Assembly: GCF_964275005.1 (NCBI RefSeq)
Contig: NC_092706.1
Coordinates: 5,622,564 to 5,686,563, forward strand
DNA: 64,000 nucleotides
Reading direction: 5' to 3'
Source: Diadema setosum
Lineage: Eukaryota > Echinodermata > Echinoidea > Diadematoida > Diadematidae
In this document: positions 1 through 12,160 of the stretch, piece by piece
How positions within the stretch are numbered: the stretch's first letter is position 1
How the letters are laid out: every line of letters begins with the position of its first letter
The notes under the pieces: generated by a model
Database searches by the model: none
The model's input: the letters and a program-made list of their open reading frames with translations, nothing else
Told to the model about the DNA's origin: nothing
Translations under genes and position numbers: made by a program

Positions 1-165
1 GTGTGTGTGTGTGTGATATCTTTCCGACTTGATAAAGATATTCGTATTACGGTATTAAAGCTGATATTGAGTGATATCTGATATTTCCTGAATTTGAATA
101 TTGAGATTTCAAAATCTAAATGAATATTCATGATCATCATTTTGACTATTATAACAATGATGGTA

Positions 166-951
166 CACTCTTATTTCTGCCGAGTCAAAATTTCAACTCT
201 GAATCCGAGTCAAAAATTTTTCCTTTCGACAAGGACACATTGACTGGTAATGGCGTAGCCGTAGGCGGTCGTACGGTAGCTCGTACCTTTTGTACGTAGC
301 CTTGGGCTGTATGCTATACGTTAGAACCAATCTACAATAGATGTGAACCTACCTAGCTACACCTCCACTGTACATGCATAAAATACACATACGATCTTGA
401 TTACTAATTCGAGCTACCGTACGGCCGCCTACGGCTACGCCATTACCAGTCAATGTGCCCCGTGTCGAAAGTTCATTTTGCCCTAAATAAAACTGACTGT
501 TTAGACCATGTTTCAGGCAATTATTTATATGAGTGTTGTGAATGAGGTGGGTACTCACCGATGAAAACTCCTATGTATTCCTCCATTCCGCATTCCTCTA
601 GAAAAGTGCACACCAAATCCGAGTCATTACGACACCTAAATGGATTACTTACAATGCGGGAAACGACACCGTATCAGAGTGAAATTGTGATCTTTTGATT
701 CGGAATTCCGTGTCATTTTGCTGGAATAGATTGCACCTAACTGACCCCATATCCGAGTCAAATTTGACACTTTCCGAGCTAATTTGACGCCACAGAAATG
801 ACTCGGAAAGTGATTCGGAATCCGAGTGAAATCATTTGACTCGGAAGTCCGAGTGGCTTTCACTCGGAAGGAGTTGACTCCCAGCTGGCGCCATTTCCGA
901 GTCACATATCACACTTTCCGAGATATTTTTGACGCCGCAGAAATAAGAGTG
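166..951. mobile_element. Foldback MITE with TA target duplication and nested palindrome
   Basis: Terminal inverted repeats CACTCTTATTTCTGC and its complement GCAGAAATAAGAGTG are each flanked by TA (164-165, 952-953), as in Tc1/mariner-type insertions. Inside, 218-475 is a second long palindrome with arms of about 45 bases (GGTAATGGCGTAGCC and complement). The right half carries many short GAGTC / GACTC words. No transposase frame. Confidence 0.75.
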
Positions 952-1326
952 TAAGACACTAATAAAAGTAACAAGAACTATAAATATCCAGACATTATTT
1001 AATGGTCATATTCGACTTACCGTCTTCCTCCTTAAGAATTTTGTGTTTTGGCGCAGTGCTGTATTCAAACTCGGGATGACCGTTTCCAAGAGTACAAAAC
1101 ATAATTTTAAATCAATGCATCGTCCTGCCCCACATTAGCGAGCATGGTATAGCTTTAGATCTGCGACGCGAACGCTAAGACGACGCTAATTAGACAAAAT
1201 GGTGTTCTGCATATGCGCGAGACAGCTGCACGGTTCCATTGCATAATCCTGAGGCTGCGTCTTAAAGCGTTCGCGTGGCAGATCTAGAGCACTCTGCTGT
1301 TGAACTCTTTTTTTTTTTTCTTGTAG

Positions 1327-1397
1327 CCCTCAGTGAGGACCAGTGTCGTAAGTTGCTGCAGTGCTCAGAGACCGAGAGATCAACATTATTGGAGATG
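1327..1397 (+). CDS. Unknown gene, penultimate exon
   Basis: 71 bases with two bases completing an upstream codon, then 23 codons ending Leu-Leu-Glu-Met. Strong poly-T acceptor; GTAATA donor. It is followed 36 bases later by a TG microsatellite (1431-1458). Confidence 0.55.
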
Positions 1398-1425
1398 GTA
1401 ATACATTGTACTTCCTTTCCATTCA

Positions 1426-1460
<35 letters not shown>

Positions 1461-2348
1461 TAATTAGTGACATGTATCGGGAAGGAAAAGAAAGTTAAAG
1501 ACGTTCTTTTGGAATCACTAAATTGACGTTTTATTTTCAGAGCCTGCATCCTTTTAACACGTTTAAAGATGGAGGTGCATGATGAGCAAATAGGGCAAAA
1601 CAGATGACTTCTAACATTTTCTAAGAAAGGGATAAAGACGATTTTTATTCAGTACAGTAGCTTGTTTTAAATGAACTTTAAAGCCAAAGCAACAGATTAA
1701 TCAATCCATTAATCAAACTAATTTCCAATATCGATAATTTTGTAATGCAACAGTTACCAAATCGATGAAATATCTATTACAGACATACATAAAACTATGT
1801 TTTTAAAATCGTTGTATTACTGGAAAAGAGAGGCCCACAATAGAGACAAGCTTGTAGAGATGTGGGCTGATCAATAAGTTGGACTTACAAAAAAGTATTT
1901 TAAAAAAAAGGAAAGTAATGGAAAGTTATAAGATTTAAATGCATCAATGTTGGTCACGTAAGAATAATATTGACGCCGACGCCTCGTTGTATTTTCTCGT
2001 ACTCTTTATCTCATATCTCTTTCATGTTTTTTTCTTTAAGAAATTTAATCCATCAAGAGATTAGTCGATGCTCGGTGACTGATACTGAGCATACTCTGAT
2101 AATTATGTTTTTGTCCCTGTCTTCAGCTTGCAGAGTCTTTGTCGGTAGACCGTCTTCCTTTGGACCAAGCCCGGGCTACCAGTCTCACCGAGGAGTTACC
2201 GCACGCCGAGTCTCTGATGTTCAGCGTCGGCTTCGAGCTGGAGAGAAAGCGAGGAGAGTGGTTTCTCTGCCAGGGCAGCCAGAAGAGGGACGAATTTGTT
2301 ACTCCTGGTGAAATGCTGGCAGTGATTTTTGCTCTGTGGGGCCAGTAA
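1327..2348 (+). CDS. Last two exons of an unrecognised plus-strand gene (5' part outside the window)
   Basis: Two exons with agreeing phases: 1327-1397 (acceptor with ten or more T ending TTGTAG; donor ATG then GTAATA, phase 0) and 2127-2348 (acceptor TGTCTTCAG; stop TAA at 2346). Together they encode about 97 residues: a charged helical-looking first part with Leu-Ser-Glu-Asp-Gln-Cys-Arg-Lys, then Glu-Leu-Glu-Arg-Lys-Arg-Gly-Glu-Trp-Phe-Leu-Cys and a C-terminus ending Leu-Trp-Gly-Gln. Higher GC and codon-like composition than the flanks support coding. I do not recognise the family. Earlier exons must lie upstream of base 1. Confidence 0.6.
1431..1458. repeat. TG microsatellite
   Basis: Pure TG dinucleotide run in the intron of the unknown plus-strand gene. 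Confidence 0.95.
2127..2348 (+). CDS. Unknown gene, terminal exon
   Basis: 73 codons plus stop in phase 0 with the previous exon. The overlapping antisense and alternate frames here are shadows. No AATAAA is seen in the following 100 bases. Confidence 0.6.
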   Translation, partial: LAESLSVDRLPLDQARATSLTEELPHAESLMFSVGFELERKRGEWFLCQGSQKRDEFVTPGEMLAVIFALWGQ

Positions 2349-2399
2349 CTGACTATAGAGAGCAATCGTAGTATAGTTTAGGTTGAGACGGGGATACAG

Positions 2400-3300
2400 G
2401 TTAATTTTTTGTGTGAGATAATTGGAAACCACTCATATGAAAGATTGAACAGCATCAATGCTAAATGGAATCAAAAGTTTATTTGATGAAATTGATTTTG
2501 AGATATTAAAAAAAAAGGATTAAAAAGTGTTCCTAGTAACAGGTTGGACCCCTACCCACCTTTTATTAAGACCTCCTTTTGTGACTGTCCCAGCCTTTTA
2601 AAAATCGATTATGATCAATTAAACGTTTAATTCTTCTTAGAATTGTTTTTTTTTTTTTATTCAGCGCATGTGACATTTACTTATGATCACATTTCATTTT
2701 GAATGTAAGGATGTGCATGAACATGAGAAATCCGAGATCTATAATATTGTTAAAAAGAAAGAAGAAAGTGATTTTTTTCTGTCACTTTCTCAGTACTCAT
2801 TCATGCATTATCAAGGATTATTACAACAAGGAGACTGTGAAGTAACTGTATCGAGTGTTGAATTTTTTTCATTCTTGTTTACATTTATATATCTATGGAT
2901 AAGATTAAACAGCGATTTTCTAGTTGTTGTGAAATAGATATTTATGCTGTTCAAAATGTCCTAATATTTTGGTAGGCAGTGTTGATTTCTAAAACAGAAA
3001 TCCTTCTTTTCTGTTTAAAGTTTAAAAAGCTCCGATGAAATTACATGTACATGTTTCTGAAACCTTTGGTAAGGCCACTTTTTTAGGGTGTGGGAGGTCG
3101 AGTTGAGGCTTAGTTGTTGTTGTTTTTTATTCTTCTTCATCTGCAGCTAATGAGGACATTGAAAAATCATCAGACAGACACTTTTCCAAACGTAGGACAT
3201 AAACATGTTCAACATATATCATATATGAGCTCAGTAAGAATGCCAGGTTTCGAGATTGTTTGAGCAGAAAGGTGGTCTCTTTCACCTCCCTGTTTTGATC
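2400..3300. other. Non-coding, nothing recognised
   Basis: AT-rich DNA after the terminal exon at 2348. Open frames here are low-complexity and lack splice or start context. Confidence 0.5.
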
Positions 3301-3316
3301 GTTCCTTAAACAAATT

Positions 3317-3690
3317 TGTTAAAGGGAACCCAAACCCAAGGAACAATGTGGATTGATTGAAAGCAGCAATGTTAGGAGAACACATCAGTGAAAGTTTGAG
3401 GAAAATCGGACAATCGATGCAAAGGTTATGAATTTTGAAAGTTTTGGTGTTGGAACCGCTGGATGACAATTGGATGAGAAGACTACTAGAGGTAATGACA
3501 TATGAGTGGACAACAATGTAAAGAAAATATAAAGAACATTTTTTCTTTTTAATCGCTTTTCTAGTATCATGAAAGAGAACTTGACTAACCGCTTTCAGAA
3601 AGCAGGGGGAATAATTGCTGCCCTTAACAATGCTTAACATTATATGTCAGTATCAAGTTGATGGAATGAGTAATTTTCATGAAAATGAAT
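3317..3690. mobile_element. Partial copy of a TTAA-flanked foldback MITE
   Basis: Starts TTAAAGGGAACCC and shares AACACATCAGTGAAAGTTTG, CGGACAATCGATGCAAAG and GAACCGCTGGATGA with the complete copies at 8177 and 58330. Only one arm plus centre is present, so it is truncated. Confidence 0.7.
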
Positions 3691-3763
3691 TTTCAAAATA
3701 GTTGAAAAATGTGAGTTAGGGATAGAAACAAGCAATATAAAAAAATGTTAATCTGTATAATCG

Positions 3764-4068
3764 GGTGCACGTCACGAGACCAACACCCATGAGTCGTACA
3801 GCTCACAAGTCATTCAGCCCATGAGTTTAAGCTCACGCTTGTTCGACAGTAAGCCAACAAGGCCCACGAGACCGACACATTAAGCCCCGTGTTGTATCTG
3901 TCGAACTCGTGGGCTGTTTTTACCTAGTGTCGAACTCTTGGGCTTTATTTGCCTAGTGTCAAACTCATGGGCTGTATGACTCGTGAGCTGTATGACTCAT
4001 GGTCCTGTCTTCAATGTCGAACTCGTGGGCTGTATGACTCGTTGGTGTCGGTCTAGTGAGATGACCTC
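3764..4068. mobile_element. Palindromic MITE with 9-bp target duplication (family K, copy 1)
   Basis: Flanked on both sides by GTATAATCG (3755-3763 and 4069-4077). Ends are imperfect inverted repeats (GTCACGAGACC / GGTCTAGTGAG). The interior is built from degenerate short modules such as GTCGAACTCGTGGGCT and GTATGACTCGTGAGCTG in both orientations. A 9-bp duplication is typical of Mutator-like elements. A second copy is at 46681-46976. Confidence 0.8.
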
Positions 4069-4079
4069 GTATAATCGAT

Positions 4080-5810
4080 GCTCCCGTTGGTAAACAATAC
4101 TTTTTAAGAGCAAGTATGATCAATGTATGTGCTAAATAGCTTTAGTCATGTATGTGAGCGTGAGCGGGCTGAGATGCTATGTTCAGAACATCACTCGGCA
4201 GCCGTGAGAGGAGCAATTGTGATCCTTCGGTTGAAAAGCATTGTGGGTATTAAGTGAGCGATGCACTATGGCGATCTGGCTCGAACTAGGGCAGATTTTG
4301 CCAGAACGTCAACAGGTTATCAAAAAATAATATATTCCTGGTTAATTTCTGAAGAATGAAAGACATTTCCAACATGTTATATTTCATGCTTTCCTTAAAC
4401 ATGTTAAATGTTTTAGAGAGGAACAGTGCGATTGTATATAAGTTTGTGTCATGAACTGATGTTCCATTGCTTAAAATTCCTCTACTTTCCCTTGAAGTTT
4501 CATCTATTAGTTTCAAATGAAGATGATGAAGTGAAGATATGCTGTTTTCTAAAATAATGTACTGATATCATACTGCAATTTTCTTATGATTTGATGTATA
4601 CTATTGTTATAGGATGGTGCATGAATATAAGCGAGTTCACGGTTTGCACATTACACGTCTCATTTGAACCCCCATACATCACACTATAGACTTTCAGATA
4701 GCATGGAAAGGTCCTGTGATGAAGTATTTGTTGTTGAAGCACGCCATCTTAGTAATCTATGTAAATGAAATGCATGGAGAGCTTTTGCTAACCACCCATC
4801 GTTGATGAATCAATTTCGCTTGTACATTCTAACAAGTGTGAAACACACTAAACATTCGAGAGCCTCATTTGCCTGAGGATCCTTTAACTTTTAAAAGCAA
4901 TGGCATGAGACAAACATTCTCATTTGACCTTAGATTTTGCACATGCGCAAATCACAACCGTGAACTCCCTTATTCATATTATGTGCGAAGCGTAAAGTGC
5001 AAGTCAGACAAACTACTGTCCCCTGCTGGGTAGAGGTTCTATGATGTGAAAAATGCAATGGCGTGGCAGCTGCAAGACGTTTAGGAGACAAATTTAACAC
5101 GTCGAGGACTTTCGCTGGTTTCGCGGTGTCTAAAACTTCAAAAAATTATGTGATATCGTCCACATTACGACCACGTTTATGGCAATGAAAAATACATTTG
5201 TAATAAATCTTGGCCCGTGAACTGTATATGGAAATAGCGTCTTAGGTATCTAACCTGTACCATACATTGATATACAATTTGGTATAGAAAGCTTGTGTTA
5301 GATGTTCCTTTCCTTTGTATTTTGCACAAAGATACCCAGCATAATTATGTGAATATTTCAGTGCATGTTCTAAACATTCTTCACCATAACTGCGTGGGCA
5401 AGCACGTGATTTGATATGATTTCCTTTTTTAATTAAGATTTTTCTCAAATTTATTCACCGCCATCTCGTAGATTTGTACGTTGAAAACAAAACCGTTTTC
5501 ATTATCTTAAAATTATAATTAATTTTGATCACATTTCCTAAATAACATCACAGGTACCCCAAACATGCAATATGCATTCATAGCACAGCTATCACTAACT
5601 AACAGTTTTCGCTAACACAGCTTTCACTCGTACTGACAGTGCTTTATTTGAAACATGAATTGTAATGGCGCATCAATTGAATCGTGTTTCAAATTAAGCA
5701 TTCTTGTAGTGTGAATGTAGAATGAAATCGCGGAGGTTGATTTGAATCGTAATTCCAGCCGTGTTTCAAATGACGGTCTGGAGGTGTTTTCTAATCACGT
5801 TTCGCTAGAA
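4080..5810. other. Non-coding, nothing recognised
   Basis: Mixed-composition DNA without supported exons, RNA genes or clear repeats; open frames on both strands are short and compositionally random. Confidence 0.5.
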
Positions 5811-6416
5811 TTAGAGGGATATTCCAGTGCAGATGCAAGTTAGTGTGAAAAGAAGTAGTAAAATATCTTTAGCACATAAATGAAAATTTGATCAAAATCG
5901 GATGAAAAATAAGGAAGTTAAGACATTTTGAAGTTTCTCAACAGTCAATATGAATATGCAAATAGTGAAGTGATGATATCATACTCTCACAGCTTGTCAT
6001 AATTATAGTCTGTAGATACGATTGTCAAATTTTTATATAGTTTTTCATTCAAACGCAATTACACCCTAGTCTCAAATCCCGCTAAATCTATCACTGGTCG
6101 GTATTCTAAAGTTATTCAACCAGAAATAACATCACATTTTACACTGTAATAACCGAAACAGTGAATTTTGGGCATTTTTTGCTCCACTATAAAGGTGAAA
6201 TTGTGAGGTGATGATATCATCAGTTCACCCATTTGCACATTCATATCAACTGTACGAGAACTGTTCTGCTCAAAATAAGTCATTAGCGAAATTTAATGAA
6301 ATCATAACTTCCCTAATTTTAACCGACTTTGATCAAATTTCATTCTTGTGTATACTCGTAAGATTTTACTCTTTCTTATCAGACTAACATTCAGCTGGAC
6401 TGGAATTCCTCTTTAA
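5811..6416. mobile_element. Foldback MITE (AATTCCAGT-ended family)
   Basis: Ends TTAGAGGGATATTCCAGTGCAG and the complement of TGGACTGGAATTCCTCTTTAA; arms contain AAAATCGGATGAAAAATAAGG and its reverse counterpart, and GATGATATCAT words. The centre is non-coding. Related arms occur at about 9080-9747. Confidence 0.7.
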
Positions 6417-8176
6417 GCAGCGAAATGACAGTGTGAACGTAATTGACCTCCAGTCGTGTTTTGGGGGCGGAGCTCGAAATGACCTTTCAAACACTTCCGC
6501 AGAAAAAAACGCACTCCTCTTAATGTTGCCTCGCACTGCAGTAAAAGCGCGCGCTAATTACGGCTCAACAGCGATATGGGAACTTGGAAAGAAGCCGAAC
6601 ATCCCCCTCCTCGCTCTGAAATTCAAAACTGCAGAATCAACGAAGCCTTCTCCATGCGTGTGAACAAACTATGATAGGAATCGTTTGTATAGTTCAGCAT
6701 ACAAATTCAGCACGCTCGGTACGTGTGAAAAAAGGCTAGAAACCTGACCCAGCGAATACCAATAGCAAAAAAAAAAAAAAAAAAAAAAAACAGAAAAAGA
6801 AAGAAAAAAAGAAATTCTCGACCGATCTAACTCTGAGGGATGTTGCCTCGCATGATATCTGAACGCTGTAGGATTGCTTGAATGTTTTGTTATACTTTTT
6901 TTTTTTTTTGGCCGTGAATGATTCTTAAACTTGAACAGATGAGGAAAGATTCATGCTGACAAATACAATTTGTATCGCGATTCAAGAATCCCCCCCCCCC
7001 CACCTCAGCAACTCTTTATAGCTTTCGTTTCGAGCACTTAGTACCTTTTGTTCGGATGTCGAGCCGTAATTGATTTTTGTCTTTTCAGCCTGCCGGGCTA
7101 CAACCTACTTTTGTGGCTTTTCCATTTCCTTGTGCACGGAAATAATGACATTTCAGTTAACTGCAGATTCCTTGGGAATATCATTCTTGCCGTCGTTATT
7201 GAGAATTAATGGCTTGAGTCTCGAAAACAAACCTCTAAATATGTGCTACCTTGAAAAAAAAAAAAGATTTTTCATTTCGGAAGGGGTTAAGCGATATAAC
7301 AAAAATGTATTTTACGTCTTAGAAGAAGTAAATTCAGTTAAAAGCTATAGAATGAACCTCTCATAACGATCAATTTAAGTATCTAGGGCAACATTGATGG
7401 CACTTATGCACCGATCAAACATATAGAAAATGCAAATGCCGCAACGGTACATTGTACGGTATATTGTACATCGTATAACAGGAGGAAATAAATGATAGTA
7501 AAACATTACGGTTTCAATCATTTTCAAGTCTGGTTGATCCAGCAGAGTATACTTGGAGATTTAAGAGTTGAAATATCAGTTCTGTTTTCCCCACACAATG
7601 ATGGACAGTTATGAAGTGTGGGTTTATTCTTGGACTGGAGAACCCACCATGTTGGCGTTTCTGCGACTTCTCTCAAAAGTGAGGTGGTTGCAAATCAATT
7701 GATAATTTGTCATACATTGCCAATTTTCTGCCTGCCTTCCATATATCATGCCTGACAAGTCTATGGGCAATAAATTCTTAAGAAATTCACACTTTGATGT
7801 CAAGGGCTCCTAACACCCCGGTATTGGCTTCAAATACTTTCATATCTTGAGAAGATCGGGGAGAGAATGGAATGTCTTCAAAGGCAGGTCGTTAAAAACC
7901 TGCACATATCTTCACAATGCGTAAAACATTACAGTATTGCAAGATACATCATATTATTCTGGCAGGAACAGGGAAAACGAATGGGGATCCATGGTATGGG
8001 TCAATTCGGCCGAAAAATTATGGCCGACTTTCGTGAATGTACGCAGTTGGCATATCACATCTATAAGGACTTAATAGTATAGGACCTATATTGAGAGATG
8101 GGAAACTTCTGTCAGTGGTCACATGGCAAATCGTCAACGAGAGCAGAGCCAAACAGACGTCTGACTCGCAGTAATA
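6417..8176. other. Non-coding, with A-rich and C-rich tracts
   Basis: Contains poly-A runs near 6766-6830 and a C10 run near 6990. No supported exon. A plus-strand frame at 6433-6663 lacks any splice or homology support. Confidence 0.5.
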
Positions 8177-8743
8177 TTAAAGGACAAGTTCACCTTCATT
8201 AACATAAGGATTGAGAGAATGTAGCAATATTAGTAGAACACATCATTGAAAGTTTGAGGGAAATCGGACAATCCGTTCAAAAGTTACGAATTTTTGAAGT
8301 TTTTGTGCAGTCACCGCTGGATGAGAAGACTACTGCAGTGTATGATGTCACATGCGTACAACAATATAAGGAAAATATAAAGAGAATTTCACAAAATTTC
8401 ATCTTTTGAAAAAAGTACACATTCCCTTGACTCGTTACTGACATATGTTATGGGTAATATTATTCCCATTGCCTTTAGAAAGAGGCAAGCCAAGTGCTCT
8501 TTTATTATGCGAAAAAAGTGAAAATATGTTGAATTTTCTTTACATTTTCTTTGTACTGTTGTACTCATATGACATCACGAGCCTTTGTAGTCTCCTCATC
8601 CAGCGGTTCCAACACAAAAGTTTTAAAAATTCATAACTTTTGCATCGATTGTCCAATTTTCCACAAATTTTCACTGATGTGTTCTACTAATATTGCTGCA
8701 TTCTCTCAATCCTTATGTTAATGAAGGTGAACTTGTCCTTTAA
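8177..8743. mobile_element. Complete foldback MITE with TTAA ends (family F, copy 2)
   Basis: Arms begin TTAAAGGACAAGTTCACC and end with its complement; each arm is roughly 200 bases, with a short unrelated centre. TTAA at both edges fits piggyBac-type target choice, or TA if TTAAAGG is part of the repeat. No coding capacity. Confidence 0.8.
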
Positions 8744-9077
8744 ATGTGTTCTGTACATGCAACATTGCTGAACTGTACTCGTACTGCGTTACTACAGATC
8801 ACCATAAAACTAGCCGCAGCGTCTGACCCCAATCCAAAATAGTTTGTTGGCTTTTTTGTTTTTTACTTTGCTATGTCACATGGCGTTCTGATGTCATTGT
8901 TTTTGTAGTTATCTCTTTTGTGTAATTGCTTTTCATGCTAGAGGAAAAGCACAATCAATGCTACAAAATTGCAACGGAGAAACTTGTAATAAATTGTTGT
9001 AAGCAAGGCATGTGAGGCATTTTTGGGACTATAATTGATTACATGCAGTTAATATCTCCTTTTACATGGGATTTAAC

Positions 9078-9747
9078 ATTTCAAAGGGCATTCCGGAACC
9101 CTGAAAACATATTTAAGAATGGTGTCTGATAAGAAAGAGTAAAATCTTATCGGCACAACAATGAAATTTTGGTTTTAAAAAATCGGATGAAAAATAAGGA
9201 ACTTATGAAATTGTTATGTTTCGATAAAAGTCAATATGAATATAGGCAAATGAGTGAGTTAATCCCTTCCCCCTGCAACTTACTTGCCATATAGTTTGTA
9301 CATAAAGTCTTGAAATTTCCAACGTTTTTCTTTTTTTTTTTTTAGTTATGGCTCATTTTCAAATTCTAATATTTCTGATTGATCATTATCAGTATTTTGA
9401 ACTTACTCAGCCATGCAGGAAGAACATATTTTACACTACCATAGAAGAAAGATTTAACTTTTTTTTTGACACATTCGATCAAAAATTGTGAGGAGATGAC
9501 ATCATCGGCTCACTCATTTGCATATTAATATCAAATGTTCGAGAACTGTTTCGCAAAATTTAGCAAATTTTCACAATTGTATAACTTCTCTAACTTTCAT
9601 CCGATGTGTTAAAATTTTCACTGCTTAGAAAAGTTTAATCTTTCTTTTCTGACTGTAAATTTTGAATGGTAAGGAAACTACTTTTAACGTACTCATCGAA
9701 ATTCTAATTCCAATGTAAAGTTATTTTCTCTCATCGTTCCTTTTAAA
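9078..9747. mobile_element. Diverged foldback MITE related to 5811-6416
   Basis: Shares GATAAGAAAGAGTAAAATCTTA, AATCGGATGAAAAATAAGGAA and the AAATG-AGTGAG / CTCACTCATTTGCATATT words in opposite orientation in the two halves. Termini are degraded. Confidence 0.55.
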
Positions 9748-10062
9748 TGTTAATTTCTCCATTAGGTGTCATTATGATCACTATGCATGCATGTTATTTT
9801 TTTTCATGTCAATAGCACACACCAACACTGTGGAAACTCTAAAATATGCAACAAGACTGAATTGGCGGAATTTGGAATCAAGTCGTCAAAATGACAATTT
9901 TATTGAACATCGACAATTTGTGCGCAATTGGTGTACGTAGAGCCGGTGTGATGATTAATGAAAGCGTGAAAAATTCGTGAAGACTGAGAGAAAACACTGC
10001 ATTGATCATGGATATCAAACGCCAGTAAAGTCAAGACAACACATTGCTTTTTTATACGTATA

Positions 10063-10065
<3 letters not shown>

Positions 10066-10126
<61 letters not shown>

Positions 10127-10160
10127 GATAATGACAATAATGATAATAATAAGAATAATG

Positions 10161-10249
<89 letters not shown>

Positions 10250-10435
10250 GATACTGGGGTCACTAAAAACAATGATGTCGGACCACCAAAATAGATCGTA
10301 ATGTTCCCTTTTACATTGGGCCACCAAAATTTTAAGCTCAAAAATTCAAGGGCCATCACCGAGGAAATAACATATATATATATATATATACATATAGATA
10401 TTATATATATATATATAGATAGATAGATAGATAGA
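10066..10435. repeat. Compound microsatellite: AT, ATA/ATT, AT, GATA
   Basis: AT run at 10066-10127, ATA/TAT triplets at about 10140-10250, AT at 10371-10415 and GATA at about 10417-10436. Translated frames through it are artefacts of Ile/Tyr repeats. Confidence 0.95.
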
Positions 10436-10869
10436 TATCCGTAGATGAAAGAGTGCATGACGCTAACTGTTACGTACGTACATGAAAGACGTGAGACGTG
10501 ACGTGAGATTAAAGTACAATGAGCTGCAGGCACTTGGGTAATGTTGGGGCACAGGGAATGATTTTAGACTCTGACATCCATTCCAGACGGCCGCAAGAAC
10601 AATTAATATCACTGATTCAAAGGTCACGCCGGATCTAGGGCTTTCGTGCTTCATAGATCCTATTACGTCAACGACTGTAGCAGGATGGCACGGATGTTGC
10701 ATTGTTTGTAAACAAGCAGAGCTATCGCGACAGTATCGATCGAAGCGGTACATACATTCACAATAAGTTACTACTCACGTACATTAAAGTCAGAAGAGTA
10801 AGTACAGAACAAGAAAGGGGGGAGAAACAGAATTTTCTGACAACTTATTTGACTGTGAAATAAGACGAT

Positions 10870-11404
10870 TCATACACTGTAAAAACACCGGTGTTAGATT
10901 TAACACAATGGGTGTCACAATCTAACAACACCGATCAAGTGTCAATAGAGGACCACACCCACAGGTGTAGAAAGTATGTTGTGATGGTGTTGAAGAGTGT
11001 TCACCTGGCACTTCATGGTGTTAATTTAACACTGTAGCTGGTGATATTTTGATACTGCGCTGGTGTTAATTCAATAATGACACCACATGGTGTTGATTTG
11101 ATATTGCGGGTGTTAATGTCAATGGTAGAACACCCGTCCAGCTTCAATATGAGACCACACCAACTGGTGTTACTGTGATGTAAATGTGATAACACCTTTT
11201 TTTTTCAAAAAATCAAGTGCTTTATCGGAAAATTCTTCATCGTCTTGTTGAAGTTCAAAATCAACAAGAAGAGCAATAAGTAAGAAACTATTCAAAAAAA
11301 AAATCTGTATTTTGAAATGACACCCAGACACCATATATGAGCACCGGAAATTTAACACTAGCTCGGTGTTTCATATTTAACACCGGACTTTTTGCAGTGT
11401 ATGA
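10870..11404. mobile_element. MITE with CACTGTAAAAA-type ends and many GGTGTTA words
   Basis: Inverted termini TCATACACTGTAAAAA and its partner (complement of TTTTTGCAGTGTATGA), then GGTGTTA(G)ATTTAACAC versus TTAACACCGG. The interior repeats GGTGTTA / TAACACC at least ten times. It lies downstream of the GPCR stop. No transposase. Confidence 0.75.
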
Positions 11405-11888
11405 TGAGAGAATAGACTCATAGAATCATAAAAGGTAGTTTTATACACACTCACTGATTCACCTTGCTCATCACTTCTGAAAAACGAAAAATATAATACT
11501 GACATTAACATGCACATTTTCAGTCAAACTCACATACATATTATTATGCTGACACTCATATACACAGACATGCAAATATGATGCTTACAGGTTATTTTAA
11601 ATCACCAATTAAACATAATCTAAACAGTTATTCACCAGTTAAACATAATTTAAACAGTAATTCCTAAAACCTAATGGTATTCAATACAAAACCGACTCTC
11701 AAGTAATAAAAATGATGCCACAGTTAAAAGGCAATTTTCACAAAATAAAGCAGTGGTCATGCATCCATGGTTTTCACCCCCGGGTTTTCACCTTTAATTG
11801 CATGTGCTCAGTTGCAACAGTGAATGTACAAAACAGTGAATTTCACTTCAACACGTTTTCTGACAGTGCTCCAAGTTAGCCTCTTCCA
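11405..11888. other. Probable 3' flank or 3' UTR of the GPCR gene
   Basis: AT-rich sequence immediately 3' of the receptor stop codon on the minus strand. No clear polyadenylation signal was confirmed. Confidence 0.35.
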
Positions 11889-12160
11889 TCACCAATCAGA
11901 ACCATGCCTCGCCCTCCGGACGCTCTTCCGTATCCTATCCGGGATTGCTCGGCAGGTGGACAGGATGCCGACGAGGTGCTTCAACGTGCTCTCCTTTCTG
12001 TTCATGAAGACGTAGATCAGTGGGTCTAGCAGGGCGTTAAAGTAGGCGATCCACATGGTGGCGGCGGCAACGGAATGGTTCACCTTAATGGGGAAGTAGC
12101 AAAAGTGAATGATGTTGTAGGGAGCCCAGCAGAGAATGGTGGTGAGTACCAGCATAGCAC
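11889..12160 (-). CDS. GPCR exon 3 (TM6, TM7, C-tail, stop)
   Basis: Encodes residues 403-492: TM6 with CWAP, TM7 with Asn-Ala-Leu-Leu-Asp-Pro-Leu-Ile-Tyr, and a short basic tail. The acceptor ends TATAG. Splicing places Ala-Met-Thr directly before Gly-Ala-Met-Leu-Val, giving an uninterrupted TM6. The stop codon is within this exon. Confidence 0.92.

Noticed and set aside
3209..3640. 143-codon minus-strand frame
   Set aside because: It lies in a partial foldback MITE whose homologous frames at 58437-58924 are also open by chance; no codon conservation between copies.
3764..4068. Short regularly repeated words suggesting a CRISPR-like array
   Set aside because: Spacing is irregular, modules occur in both orientations, and a 9-bp duplication shows an inserted transposon. 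The host is eukaryotic.
10044..10327. Open frames of Ile and Tyr repeats on both strands
   Set aside because: They are translations of AT and ATA microsatellites. The same applies to 34771-35099, 57831-58073 and 62091-62294.
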